Shown: positions 19,052-28,874 of the stretch, piece after piece | Layout of the letters: every line of letters begins with the position of its first letter | Position numbering within the stretch: the first letter of the stretch is position 1 | Notes under the pieces: model-generated | Told to the model about the DNA's origin: nothing | Databases searched by the model: none | What the model saw: only the letters and a program-made list of their open reading frames with translations | Made by a program: the position numbers and the translations under genes | Assembly: GCA_018220985.1 (NCBI GenBank) | Contig: JAAOXS010000023.1 | Location: 1-43,954 of the forward strand | Direction of reading: 5' to 3' | DNA: 43,954 bases | DNA from: Nanobdellota archaeon | Lineage (GTDB): Archaea; Nanobdellota; Nanobdellia; PEZQ01

Positions 19052-20146
19052 ATGGGGGTACAAAAAAAAATGGATTTCATAGTTCAAAGCGCATTAAGCA
19101 AAGACAACGAAGGTATTATTAACTTGGAAGCCGGACTTGAAAGTCAGGCAACAATCAAAGTTATTGGAGCAGGAGGCTGCGGCAATAACATGGTTCACTG
19201 GTTATTCCACAAAGGAGTGTCTGGAGCTGAAATAATCGCTATGAACACGGATAGTCAGCATTTAGACGCACGAGATGCTGATGTTAAAATATTAATTGGC
19301 AAAGAACTAACAAGAGGACTTGGCGCAGGAGGTTATGCTGAAATAGGAACTAACGCTGCAAGAGAAAGCTCTAATGAAATTAAAGAATCATTAAGAAACA
19401 CGGATATGCTCTTCATCTGCGCAGGCCTTGGAGGAGGAACAGGAACAGGTTCTTCACCAGAAATTGCCAAAATAGCAAAAGACTTAGGGTCAATTGTTAT
19501 TGGAACTGTAACTATGCCTTTCAAAATTGAAAGAGCAAGAATTGAAAAAGCGGAGTTCGGACTAAGTCAACTAAGACAAGTGTGCGATACAGTCATAGTT
19601 GTTGACAATAATAGATTAGTCGAACTCGCAGGTAATTTACCTGTTGAAAAAGCGTTTGCAGTTGCAAACGAACTCGTATCAACAATGATTAAAGGAATTG
19701 TTGAAACAATTGCGTTACCATCACTTGTTAACTTAGACTTCGCTGATGTTAAAGCAATAATGAAAAGCGGTGGCGTAGCAGCAATAGGCGTTGGCGAAAG
19801 CGACACTGAACGAAGAGTGGAAGAAGCAGTTAGTAAAGCAATGCAAAATCCTTTGCTTGACGTAAGTTACAAAGGAGCTGACGGCGCATTAATTCATATT
19901 ACCGGAGGCCCTGACTTAACCTTAGAGGAGGTTAACAAGGCAGGTGAGTTAATTACAGAAAGCCTTGATCCGGATGCGAATGTCATTTGGGGTGCTAGAA
20001 TACTTGATGACATGAAAGGAAAAATAAGAGTTATGGCAATTATCACTGGAGTCAGGTCACCATACATCCTAGGCGCTCTTGATTTTACAAAACCATCTCT
20101 TGAAGCTGAAAAAGTGTCTGACGAACTAGGCATTCGAATGATATAG
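19052..20146 (+). CDS. ftsZ: Cell division protein FtsZ (start may be ATG at 19070)
   Basis: [51 protein letters not shown] tubulin signature, T7-loop-like region [15 protein letters not shown]. Confidence 0.95.
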   Translation: MGVQKKMDFIVQSALSKDNEGIINLEAGLESQATIKVIGAGGCGNNMVHWLFHKGVSGAEIIAMNTDSQHLDARDADVKILIGKELTRGLGAGGYAEIGTNAARESSNEIKESLRNTDMLFICAGLGGGTGTGSSPEIAKIAKDLGSIVIGTVTMPFKIERARIEKAEFGLSQLRQVCDTVIVVDNNRLVELAGNLPVEKAFAVANELVSTMIKGIVETIALPSLVNLDFADVKAIMKSGGVAAIGVGESDTERRVEEAVSKAMQNPLLDVSYKGADGALIHITGGPDLTLEEVNKAGELITESLDPDANVIWGARILDDMKGKIRVMAIITGVRSPYILGALDFTKPSLEAEKVSDELGIRMI

Positions 20147-20174
20147 AACTTAGGGAATTAAAAACAACAACAAA

Positions 20175-20199
20175 TGTGCAGCCTATCACGGGCTGCACA
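20175..20199. terminator. Perfect 9-bp inverted-repeat hairpin between convergent ftsZ and nitroreductase
   Basis: tgtgcagcc (20175-20183) / ggctgcaca (20191-20199), 7-nt loop, followed by ccccacttttct. Confidence 0.6.
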
Positions 20200-20229
20200 C
20201 CCCCACTTTTCTAAAAAACTACAAAAAAA

Positions 20230-20787
20230 TTAATCAGTCTTTCTCTTACCATACTTGTTAAAAAAACACTTGTACTCAACTTCTTTCCGTTTAGGCTTAG
20301 GAGGGTCCGCTGCTTTATCACCAACAACAATCACTGCATGAACATCACGATTATCAGGAATTTCAAGAGCGCACTTAATCTCCTTCTCTTGAAAAGCACC
20401 CACCCAGCACGCGCCTAAACCAACAGCGTTAGCGGCTAATAATAAATTCTGAACAGCCGCTGAAGAATTTTGAATTGAGTAAAATTCGCCACGATTGCCG
20501 TAAATGCGCTTAACTCTGTCCGTGTCGGATAATACGATAATAACCATTGGAGCATCACTAATCCAGAATTGCGTATTGCAAGCACTGGATATTTCCAAAA
20601 TTTTCTTCTCATCATCCACCACCAAAAACTCCCAAGAATCAAGATTACCAGATGATGGCGCTGCATGAGCTGCTTCAAGAATTGCGTAAACCTTATCCGT
20701 TGGCACAGGATAATTAAAGAAATGCCTAACAGACCTGCGTGAATGAATATTTTCCAAAGCATCCATAACAATTATTAAAAACATCAT
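20230..20787 (-). CDS. Nitroreductase family protein (start probably ATG at 20766)
   Basis: MDALENIHSRRSVRHFFNYPVPTDKVYAILEAAHAAPSSGNLDSWEFLVV; AAVQNLLLAANAVGLGACWVGAF. Confidence 0.92.
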   Translation of the reverse strand: MMFLIIVMDALENIHSRRSVRHFFNYPVPTDKVYAILEAAHAAPSSGNLDSWEFLVVDDEKKILEISSACNTQFWISDAPMVIIVLSDTDRVKRIYGNRGEFYSIQNSSAAVQNLLLAANAVGLGACWVGAFQEKEIKCALEIPDNRDVHAVIVVGDKAADPPKPKRKEVEYKCFFNKYGKRKTD

Positions 20788-20829
20788 AATACTAAAAGTT
20801 TATCTAAACAAACACGATAATACTAAATT

Positions 20830-21084
20830 ATGGACTTCGTGATGATTATCGGATTTATAGCAACAGTAATTGTTCTAAGCGCATCACTACCTCAAATAAT
20901 TCAAATCTGGAAAACAAAAAAAACAAGGGACATATCATTAGGTATGTATTTCACACTCTGCGTTGGAATGGCTGCCTGGCTATTTTATGGAATACTACGA
21001 GAAGACATAGTGTTAATCACGTCAAACACAATAGGGTTTGCACTCTACGCATCAATACTATTTTTAAAAATAAAATACGGTTAA
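20830..21084 (+). CDS. SemiSWEET-like PQ-loop transporter
   Basis: 84 aa, three hydrophobic helices, SLPQIIQIWKTKKTRDISLGMYFTLCVGMAAWLFYGIL PQ-loop signature. Confidence 0.85.
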   Translation: MDFVMIIGFIATVIVLSASLPQIIQIWKTKKTRDISLGMYFTLCVGMAAWLFYGILREDIVLITSNTIGFALYASILFLKIKYG

Positions 21085-21087
21085 GAA

Positions 21088-22752
21088 ATGAAGTACTCGA
21101 AACTCGCGGAGTTATACGAACAGCTTGAAAACACTAGTAAGAACCTTGAAAAAACCAGTCTCATAAGCGAATTCTTAAAAATAGTTGAAGAACAAGACAT
21201 TAAAGAAATAATCTTACTAATTCAAGGCAGAGTCTTTCCTAAACACTCTGAAAAAGAAATAGGAATAGCAAACAACCTTGTCGTAAAATTGTTGAAAAAC
21301 GCTTCAGGCGCAACTGAAAAAGAAATAAAACAAACATGGAACAAAACAGGAGATTTAGGCATAACCGCTGAACAAATACTGAAGAAGAAAAAACAAATCA
21401 CGCTAAAAACAAAAGAACTAAGTGTTCAAGATGTGATTACTGCAATCAGTTCTTGCGCTGAAATAACAGGTAAAAACGCGATTTCAAAAAAAATAAATGT
21501 GTTATCAGAAATTCTTAGTTTTGCAAAACCAATAGAAGCAAAATACATTGTGCGAACAATCCTAAACATGTTACGCGTAGGCGTTGCATCCGGACTAATG
21601 AGGGACGCCATAAGCACATCATTCGATATTGAAAAGGAACTAATCCAAAAAAAATATGATTTAACAACAGATTTCGGGGAAATAGCTCTAACACTAAAAA
21701 CAAAAGGAAAAAAAAGCCTTGAAAAAATAAAAATGAGAATAGGAACCCCTGTTCAAGTCATGTTATACAACTTAGCTAAAAACGTTGAAGAAGGATTTAA
21801 AATGACGGGAAAACCAGCGGCAATCGAATTCAAATACGACGGGATGAGAATGCAAATTCACAAAGAAGAAGATAATGTTATTATTTTCACGCGCAGACTT
21901 GATAATGTAACAAAACAATTCCCCGACGTTGTGAAAGCAATTAAACAAACTGTAAAAGCGAAAACTTGCATTCTCGATGCTGAAGCAGTTGCTTACAATC
22001 CAAAAACAAAAGAATACTTACCATTTCAATACTTAAGCAAAAGAATAAAGCGAAAAAAGGACATTCTTGAAATAATAAAACAAATACCAGTTGTCATCTA
22101 CGTTTTTGACGTGATAAACTACGAAAACGAAAACGTCATGCTAAAAAAGTTTGATGAAAGACGTGCAATAATAAAAAAAATAATAACACCTAAAAAAATG
22201 ATTCTTGATTGCGCTGAACAACTAATAACCTCATCAAAAGAAGAATCTGAAAAATTTTATTCCAAAGCACTATCTTTAAATGAAGAAGGCATTATGATGA
22301 AAAACATTGAATCAACGTACATCCCCGGACGACGAGTTGGTTCAGGTGTGAAAATAAAACCAGTAATGGAAACACTTGACTTAGCAATCATCGGCGGGGT
22401 TTGGGGAGAAGGTAAAAGAAGCAAATGGTTAAGCAGTTTCATACTCTCCTGCAAAAAAGGAAACGAATACTTAGAAATTGGTAAAATGGGTTCAGGGTTC
22501 AGTGAAGAACAATTCGCAAAAATAACAAATCAATTAAAAAAAATTATAACACGCGAAACAGGCAGGAAAGTCTATGTTAAACCTGAAATAATTGTTGAAG
22601 TCGCTTATGAAGAAATACAGAAAAGCCCGACTTACTCATCAGGTTTTGCACTACGATTTCCCAGATTAGTTAATATTAGAGATGACTTGTCAACACCTAA
22701 CAAATTAGAAAAAATAAGCAGGATATACTCATCACAAAAAAAGGTTTTCTAA
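21088..22752 (+). CDS. lig: ATP-dependent DNA ligase
   Basis: Adenylation motif AAIEFKYDGMRMQIHK, FDVINY, EEGIMMKN, VGSGVKIKP. Confidence 0.96.
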   Translation: MKYSKLAELYEQLENTSKNLEKTSLISEFLKIVEEQDIKEIILLIQGRVFPKHSEKEIGIANNLVVKLLKNASGATEKEIKQTWNKTGDLGITAEQILKKKKQITLKTKELSVQDVITAISSCAEITGKNAISKKINVLSEILSFAKPIEAKYIVRTILNMLRVGVASGLMRDAISTSFDIEKELIQKKYDLTTDFGEIALTLKTKGKKSLEKIKMRIGTPVQVMLYNLAKNVEEGFKMTGKPAAIEFKYDGMRMQIHKEEDNVIIFTRRLDNVTKQFPDVVKAIKQTVKAKTCILDAEAVAYNPKTKEYLPFQYLSKRIKRKKDILEIIKQIPVVIYVFDVINYENENVMLKKFDERRAIIKKIITPKKMILDCAEQLITSSKEESEKFYSKALSLNEEGIMMKNIESTYIPGRRVGSGVKIKPVMETLDLAIIGGVWGEGKRSKWLSSFILSCKKGNEYLEIGKMGSGFSEEQFAKITNQLKKIITRETGRKVYVKPEIIVEVAYEEIQKSPTYSSGFALRFPRLVNIRDDLSTPNKLEKISRIYSSQKKVF

Positions 22753-22804
22753 CTAAACTTTCAAAAATCAAAACCTATTTAATAAACCAAGTCATCTGAA
22801 ATTA

Positions 22805-23575
22805 ATGCGTATGGACACTAAAAAATTAGCAGAACTGAAACACGTTTTCAACATTAATCTTTACGAAGTAAAACTGTGGACTGCGCTACTATGTGAAGGA
22901 ACCGCCTCTGCAAGCAAATTAGCAGAACTCTCAAACGTGCCTCGTTCACGAACTTATGATGTTTTAGAAACCCTTGAAAAAAGAGGTTTTGTAGTTGTTA
23001 AATTAGGAAAACCAATTGAATACGTTGCAGTCCCACCTGAAGACATTGTTGAAAAAGTGAAAAAAGAAATAGAAAACGAAAAAGAAACAAAATTAACCGC
23101 TGCTGAAAAAATAAGGAATACAGAAATTTTTAAAGAACTAACCCAACAATACAAACAAAGTAATTTAATCAACGTGGACTTAACACAACCAATAGCGATT
23201 AAAGGAAGACGTAACATTTACTCAAAACTAGCAAATATGATATTAAAATCTCAAAAAAACGTGCTAATAGTAAGTGATGAAAAAGGCATAATACGAAAAA
23301 TCTACGAGCTTAATGATGCTTTAATAAAAGCAAAAGAAAACGGTGTGAACATAAAAATCGCTTCAAAACTTTCAAGAAAAAATGACAAAATAAAAAAGAT
23401 AAGAAACTTATTCGAAGTTAAAGACATAAAAAACGTTGACATGCGCTTCGTAATCGTTGACGACCATGTCGCACTATTCACTCATGCAAGTGATGAAATA
23501 CCACACTCAAATGAAACATGCGTAATAATGAAAAGCGCTTTCATGGGAAAAGCATTAAAAAATATATTATTTTAA
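22805..23575 (+). CDS. TrmB-family transcriptional regulator
   Basis: N-terminal wHTH: NLYEVKLWTALLCEGTASASKLAELSNVPRSRTYDVLETLEKRGFVVV; C-terminal PLD-like/TrmB segment. Confidence 0.9.
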   Translation: MRMDTKKLAELKHVFNINLYEVKLWTALLCEGTASASKLAELSNVPRSRTYDVLETLEKRGFVVVKLGKPIEYVAVPPEDIVEKVKKEIENEKETKLTAAEKIRNTEIFKELTQQYKQSNLINVDLTQPIAIKGRRNIYSKLANMILKSQKNVLIVSDEKGIIRKIYELNDALIKAKENGVNIKIASKLSRKNDKIKKIRNLFEVKDIKNVDMRFVIVDDHVALFTHASDEIPHSNETCVIMKSAFMGKALKNILF

Positions 23576-24451
23576 AGACGTTCTCAAAAACAAATCATTA
23601 CTTGGAAATAATAATCCTCGCGAAAAATCTTGTTCAACACCAGCTAACAAGTCAAGAACGGAAAAACTTTGTGAATTCTCAACATACTCTAATGTATCAG
23701 CGCCTAACAAAACTTTCAAATAAAATTCAGCTTCCTCAAAACCACCTAACTCATCAACCAAACCAACAGTTAAAGCATCCAATCCCAAAAAGATTTTCCC
23801 AGTAATAACTTGTTTAACAGACTTGTCTGATAAATTTCTTAACTGAATAACATCACTTGAAAAAACTTGAAAAGTCTTATTTATTAAATCATCAAAAACA
23901 GCTTGCTCCTCAACAGTGATATTCCTATAAGGCGAACCGAAATCCTTCATATCACCACTTACAGCGCGAACTTCTGAAATGCCATATTCTTCCATTAAAC
24001 CTTCAAAAACTAAATAACTACCAATAACACCCACACTGCCAACCATTGAAAGAGGATTAGCGAAAACGTAATCGCTTGAAGCAGCAGCCCAATAAGCACC
24101 ACTCGCGCCAACTTCACGAATAACTGTAACAATCGGTTTTGAAAAACTCTTAATCTCATCAGCTAACTCGTAACTTGCTACAACACCACCACCACCTGAA
24201 TTAATATCTAAAATAACAGCTTTTATTTCTGAATCACCATCAGCACTTTTTAATTGAGAAATAATGGAATCAACACTGCTAACACCCATTAAAAAATCAG
24301 ACCCCACACTTAACTCTGTGTGAACCTGAATTCTTGCAATTTTAACAACGCCAAGAACGCTTGAATAAAAATTTGGAAGCGCAGTTGCTAAAAGAGTTAT
24401 TATAATACCCATAACCAGAATGAAAACAGCGTAACGAGCGAACGTGTTCAT
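23567..24451 (-). CDS. Signal peptide peptidase SppA-like serine protease (S49)
   Basis: N-terminal TM; LDINSGGGGVVASYELADEIKSFSKPIVTVIREVGASGAYWAAASSDYVFANPLSMVGSVGVI. Confidence 0.92.
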   Translation of the reverse strand: MNTFARYAVFILVMGIIITLLATALPNFYSSVLGVVKIARIQVHTELSVGSDFLMGVSSVDSIISQLKSADGDSEIKAVILDINSGGGGVVASYELADEIKSFSKPIVTVIREVGASGAYWAAASSDYVFANPLSMVGSVGVIGSYLVFEGLMEEYGISEVRAVSGDMKDFGSPYRNITVEEQAVFDDLINKTFQVFSSDVIQLRNLSDKSVKQVITGKIFLGLDALTVGLVDELGGFEEAEFYLKVLLGADTLEYVENSQSFSVLDLLAGVEQDFSRGLLFPSNDLFLRTSLK

Positions 24452-24485
24452 AACTTAATTTTAACAACGCGTTAGATTAAATAGT

Positions 24486-25046
24486 TTATTGCAAAAAAAT
24501 AACTAACGCTTCAACCTTACTTTTTAACGCATCTAAACTCGCATCATTGCGAATAACTAAGTCAGCTAATTCCTCGCACAAATTTATTAATTGACCTGAA
24601 CTCCCTTGACCCTCACCCTTATGAATTTTCGTTAACTTAACAAAACCATCCCAATCCTTTAAATCACACTCACGATTTCTACGCTTTATCCTCTCAAAAC
24701 GAGTCTTAGCACTTGCACGCAAATTAATTAATGTAAAATCATTACCAAAAACTTTTCTTAAAACTTGAACCTCTGCAGGATTATTAATTGCGTCAATGAT
24801 AAAAGGAGGATTATTATTTTGAACAATTCTTTCAGCAAGAACACCACCCCCATGCTCAGCTCTTAACTTATTACCTAATTTTATAAGCATTTTTCTCGTA
24901 ATTTCAAAACCTTGACTTCTTAATTCCTCACGTAAAATATCTGACAACGAAAAAGTTGGAAAACCAGTTAAATCTTTTAAAAAATTTTTGAACACACCTT
25001 TACCAGAACCTTGAAAACCAGTAATTCCAATAACTTTTGCCATCAA
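24486..25046 (-). CDS. UPF0200/dephospho-CoA-kinase-like P-loop nucleotide kinase
   Basis: KVIGITGFQGSGKGVFKNFL P-loop; FIIDAINNPAEVQVLRKVFGNDFTLINLRASAKTRFERIKRRNRE. Confidence 0.75.
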   Translation of the reverse strand: MMAKVIGITGFQGSGKGVFKNFLKDLTGFPTFSLSDILREELRSQGFEITRKMLIKLGNKLRAEHGGGVLAERIVQNNNPPFIIDAINNPAEVQVLRKVFGNDFTLINLRASAKTRFERIKRRNRECDLKDWDGFVKLTKIHKGEGQGSSGQLINLCEELADLVIRNDASLDALKSKVEALVIFLQ

Positions 25047-25084
25047 GTTTTAAAAAAGAGTAAGTGTACAAAAGGATTATTGTT

Positions 25085-26569
25085 ATGAAAAAAATAATCA
25101 GCGCACTTAAATCAGGTAAAATAAAAAATAGACATGACTTGGATAAATGGAAAAAAAAACAAGGTAAACTTGTTAAGAACTCTGAAATACTTGAAAAATT
25201 AAGCGAACCCGACAAAAAAAAATATTTACACTTACTAATAAAAAAACCCGGACGAAGATTAAGCGGGGTTAGCGTTGTTGCAGTAATGACTAAACCCTTT
25301 CCCTGCCCTCACGGTAAATGCGTTATGTGCCCTTCAGTGAAAGGAGTTCCTGAATCTTACACTGGAACAGAACCTGCTGCGATGCGAGGGAAAAAAAGGA
25401 ATTACGACCCATACTTACAAGTTTTTGACAGGTTAAAACAATATTACTCCACAGGACACACGCCAAGCAAAATTGAATTAATCATCATGGGAGGAACATT
25501 CCCCTCATTCAATAAAGAATACAAAGATTTCTTCATTTCACGCTGTTATCAAGCATTAAACGATTACCCGAAAAAATCATTAAAAAAAATCTCGCTTGAA
25601 ATTAGTAAAAAAGAAAATGAAAAAGCAAAACATCGCTGCGTAGCATTAGTTATTGAAACCAGACCAGACCATTATAACATTAAAGAATTGTTAAATTATG
25701 GTTGCACTCGCGTTGAGTTAGGCGTTCAAAGCTTACACGCAAATGTCTTAAAAAAAATAAATCGCGGACACGGAATTAAAGAAATTGTTAAAGCAACAAA
25801 AGAATTACGCGACGCAGGGTTTAAAGTAGATTATCATATGATGCTAGGATTACCCGGAAGCAGTTTAGAAAAAGATGTTCAAAATTTTAAAAAATTATTC
25901 ACGAACCCTAAATTCAAACCTGACGGATTAAAAATTTATCCCACACTCATAATTGAAAACAGTGAATTGTACAAATGGTTTGTTAAAGGAAAATATAAAC
26001 CAATAAATGATGATTACGTTTTTAAAACTTTAACACAAATCATACCACTAATCCCAAAATACGTTCGCGTGAAACGCGTTATGCGTGATATTCCCTCAAC
26101 ACAAGTTTTTAAAGGCCCGGTAAAAAGTAATGCGCGAGAACTCGTTTTGAAAAAAGTAAAGTGCAATTGCATTAGGTGCAGAGAAGTTGGAAGAAGAATA
26201 GTTAAAAACTGTGAAACAAGTTTGAACACGCTCTTTTATAAAGCTGCAAGAGGAATAGAATTTTTTGTTAGCGTGGACACTTTAGATGATGCACTTATCG
26301 GATTTCTAAGACTGAGAATTACAAAAAATAAAGCAATTATTCGCGAAATACACGTGTACGGCTCTCAAACCCCAGTAGGGCAAAAAGGACTTGAATTCCA
26401 ACACAAAGGCGTGGGCAAAAACTTGTTAAAAAAAGCAGAAGAAATAGTTAAACAAAACAAATTAAATGAGATTAGCGTATTATCAGGAATAGGCGTTAAA
26501 GAATACTACAGAAAGCAAGGATACACTGACAATGGTTTTTACTTAACCAAAACCTTAAAACAACCTTAA
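25085..26569 (+). CDS. elp3: Elongator protein 3-like radical SAM/GNAT tRNA U34 modification enzyme
   Basis: PFPCPHGKCVMCPSVKGVPESYTGTEPAAMRG radical SAM cluster region; IIMGGTFPS; C-terminal GNAT FQHKGVGKNLLKKAEEI. ORF track starts 25064; ATG at 25085 (MKKIISALKSGKIK) is likely. Confidence 0.95.
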   Translation: MKKIISALKSGKIKNRHDLDKWKKKQGKLVKNSEILEKLSEPDKKKYLHLLIKKPGRRLSGVSVVAVMTKPFPCPHGKCVMCPSVKGVPESYTGTEPAAMRGKKRNYDPYLQVFDRLKQYYSTGHTPSKIELIIMGGTFPSFNKEYKDFFISRCYQALNDYPKKSLKKISLEISKKENEKAKHRCVALVIETRPDHYNIKELLNYGCTRVELGVQSLHANVLKKINRGHGIKEIVKATKELRDAGFKVDYHMMLGLPGSSLEKDVQNFKKLFTNPKFKPDGLKIYPTLIIENSELYKWFVKGKYKPINDDYVFKTLTQIIPLIPKYVRVKRVMRDIPSTQVFKGPVKSNARELVLKKVKCNCIRCREVGRRIVKNCETSLNTLFYKAARGIEFFVSVDTLDDALIGFLRLRITKNKAIIREIHVYGSQTPVGQKGLEFQHKGVGKNLLKKAEEIVKQNKLNEISVLSGIGVKEYYRKQGYTDNGFYLTKTLKQP

Positions 26570-26622
26570 ATAAAAGAAAAACTTTATTAAACGCATAAAT
26601 AATAAAAAAAATGTCAAAAAAC

Positions 26623-26695
26623 AGCCCCGTAGTGTAGAGGCCAAGCATACGTGCCTTTGGAGCATGTGACCCAGGTTCGAATCCTGGCGGGGCTA
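26623..26695 (+). tRNA. tRNA-Gln(TTG)
   Basis: AGCCCCG...CGGGGCT acceptor (A1-U72), anticodon arm CGTGC-CTTTGGA-GCATG with anticodon TTG, T arm CCAGG-TTCGAAT-CCTGG; CCA not encoded. Confidence 0.93.
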
Positions 26696-26697
26696 CT

Positions 26698-26731
26698 CAC
26701 AACCTTTTTTCTTGTAAGAAAAAAGGTTGTG
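26698..26731. terminator. Perfect 16-bp inverted repeat with T6/A6 tracts, candidate tRNA-Gln (bidirectional) terminator or 3' processing signal
   Basis: cacaaccttttttctt (26698-26713) - gt - aagaaaaaaggttgtg (26716-26731), starting 3 nt after the tRNA. Confidence 0.6.
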
Positions 26732-26816
26732 CAAAAAAGAACTTTAGAATCAATTTCATAAAAAAAAAAAAATGCTATTTTAAATACATTTTCTTTATTA
26801 AAAAAAAGGTGGGATT

Positions 26817-27347
26817 TTAAAGAAGTTTTTTTAACTCAACTATCTCTTTTTCAATTCGTTTCCTTTCCTTATTAGCCTTGTTCACAAGCTTTTTCGTATC
26901 AACCAATTTTAAAGCCACAGCGCAATTCGTACAAGTAAAATTATTATTAAAAGCTTGAGTGAAATTAAAATTCTCCCTGCACGAAGAGCACATGTAAGTC
27001 TGATTATCACCATCACCCCTACCCGAATCCAACTTCTTAATCTCTTTCTCCTTATCCTCAACTATTTGCTGAACAAGCTTCTCAGGATAAAACTTCCAAT
27101 GATAAATGTACCAACCCTTCTTAATATCCCTCTGCCGATTATACAAAACAAGATTCTTAGAATAAAACTTGTAAAGAATGCTTCGCAACTTGTTAATATT
27201 AATTTTGATATCCCCAGCAATATCGTACTCACTCTTAACCTTTGTAATTGGCAAAGATTTTGCCACTTTAACAGCGTTAAGACCAGCTAAATCTTCAAGA
27301 TAACCCTTAACCAACGAGTTGTTGAATATCTTAGTCTTTGACGCCAT
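26817..27347 (-). CDS. tfe: Transcription factor E (TFE, TFIIE-alpha homologue)
   Basis: wHTH GLNAVKVAKSLPITKVKSEYDIAGDIKININKLRSILYKFYSKNLV, KGWYIYHWKFYPEKL, zinc ribbon CSSC...CTNC. Start at MASKTKIF (27347) rather than the ORF-track start at 27434. Confidence 0.92.
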   Translation of the reverse strand: MASKTKIFNNSLVKGYLEDLAGLNAVKVAKSLPITKVKSEYDIAGDIKININKLRSILYKFYSKNLVLYNRQRDIKKGWYIYHWKFYPEKLVQQIVEDKEKEIKKLDSGRGDGDNQTYMCSSCRENFNFTQAFNNNFTCTNCAVALKLVDTKKLVNKANKERKRIEKEIVELKKLL

Positions 27348-27384
27348 AATCATTAATTGTGAATTAAGGTAATAAAAATGTTTT

Positions 27385-28539
27385 TCAGAGAATAAACGGC
27401 CCCACCAAGTTAATAATGAATAAACCAGTAACAAACCAGAAAAATAAAGATGAAATTTTAGCTGCTAAACCCTCATTTTTAACAAAATAAAGCAAAGTGT
27501 TATGAAAAATTTGCCCACCATCAGCAATCCATAAAGGCACAAAATTAACAGCGCCAACTGCCAAACTAAGAAAACCAATCCAAGTTAATAATTTGTAAAA
27601 CATTATTAACAAATCACTGAAAACCCAAATTTTTTCTCCAAAACTCGTTTTTTCAATGTTATCAGTAAAAGTTACTCCCATATAAGCTCGCGAAGCATTA
27701 TCAGGACTCTCAGTTAAAAAAACGTTAAAATCACCCTCACTTGTTGAAAGAACAACTTGATCACCAGGACTTGTCGCGTCAAGATATTCTTTAAAAGCTG
27801 TTGAACCACTTACAACAGTACTATTAACACTTGTAACAACCAAATCATAAGTTAAACCAGATTCCTTTGCAGGAAAACCATCAGACACGCCTGTAATCAA
27901 CACGCCGTCCGCTTCAAAAACTAATTCGACAACAGGATTCATAACATAACTAACTAATAAAAAACAAAAAGCGAATAAAACAAGATTAGCCATTGGCCCT
28001 GCAGCTGATATTCTCATTCGCTGCATCTTACTTTTTTTCAATAATTTCTTCTCATCAAATTCCACGAAAAACACTGGAATAAAAAATAAGAATCCGAAAC
28101 CGTCATTTTTTGGTTTAACCCCTTCAGCGGCGCCGACAATGGCATGACCGAACTCATGAATGAACGCGATAATGATTAAACTAATTATACCATACCAAAA
28201 AGGTACGAAAAAAGTGCTTCCTGGTAATCTAACACCAGGTATTAGTAATCCTACTTGCGCGGTCGTAACTTCTTTTGTTAATATTTTCACAGCGCTTTCC
28301 GTGAGCATTACTGGTAGTAAGAACATGAAGTAAAAACCAACGATTATTCCAATTGTTGCAAAAACTTTTAACGCGAACTCGTATTTTCTTCCAAAATCGT
28401 ACATTTGCTTTAAGCCTAATTTCATTTTGTACAAAAAGATTATGCCATAATATTTTTGGAACTTTGAACGATTACGGAAAACGAATATTAGCACTATTGC
28501 GTAAAAAATGAGTGCGCTTCCCAAGTCAAACCATTCCAT
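27385..28539 (-). CDS. Site-2-protease-like membrane zinc metalloprotease (M50) with PDZ domain
   Basis: HEFGHAIVGAAEGV zinc site, PDZ-like LITGVSDGFPAKESGLTYDLVVTSVNST, NFVPLWIADGGQIF. Start at MEWFDL (28539) or the 28554 of the ORF track. Confidence 0.93.
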   Translation of the reverse strand: MEWFDLGSALIFYAIVLIFVFRNRSKFQKYYGIIFLYKMKLGLKQMYDFGRKYEFALKVFATIGIIVGFYFMFLLPVMLTESAVKILTKEVTTAQVGLLIPGVRLPGSTFFVPFWYGIISLIIIAFIHEFGHAIVGAAEGVKPKNDGFGFLFFIPVFFVEFDEKKLLKKSKMQRMRISAAGPMANLVLFAFCFLLVSYVMNPVVELVFEADGVLITGVSDGFPAKESGLTYDLVVTSVNSTVVSGSTAFKEYLDATSPGDQVVLSTSEGDFNVFLTESPDNASRAYMGVTFTDNIEKTSFGEKIWVFSDLLIMFYKLLTWIGFLSLAVGAVNFVPLWIADGGQIFHNTLLYFVKNEGLAAKISSLFFWFVTGLFIINLVGPFIL

Positions 28540-28740
28540 GAAAACAATACGCACAAGTAAATAATAAAAAGGTTAAGGTAAAAAAAAAGTGTTAAAGATG
28601 TTCGTCATAATTGGAATGCAAATAATATTTACTTAATAAACTGAAAACACTAATTATTGAGTGGATTAGGTAAGGTTTCACACCTGTTTTTCTATCCTCT
28701 AAACGTTTAGGTTTCCCTACATTTCGGTATGTTGCTGTTA

Positions 28741-28815
28741 TGGGCCCAACGGGATTTGAACCCGCGACCCCTTGGTTAAAAGCCAAGTGCTCTAGCCAGG
28801 CTGAGCTATGAGCCC
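28741..28815 (-). tRNA. tRNA-Lys(TTT)
   Basis: Minus strand GGGCTCATAGCTCAGCCTGGCTAGAGCACTTGGCTTTTAACCAAGGGGTCGCGGGTTCAAATCCCGTTGGGCCCA; anticodon loop CTTTTAA = TTT; no encoded CCA. Confidence 0.95.
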
Positions 28816-28874
28816 ACACCAAAGTTGAACGGCTTGGTTAGTATTTAAAAATAACGGTTGATTACTAAAATAAC

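Noticed and set aside
26755-26775. Long poly-A tract as a regulatory or slippage site
   Set aside because: A-tracts are common throughout this AT-rich sequence; nothing specific here.
28592-28822. 76-aa minus-strand ORF
   Set aside because: Overlaps tRNA-Lys; MVWAHSSAWLEHLAFNQGVAGSNPVGP is a typical translation artefact of a tRNA.
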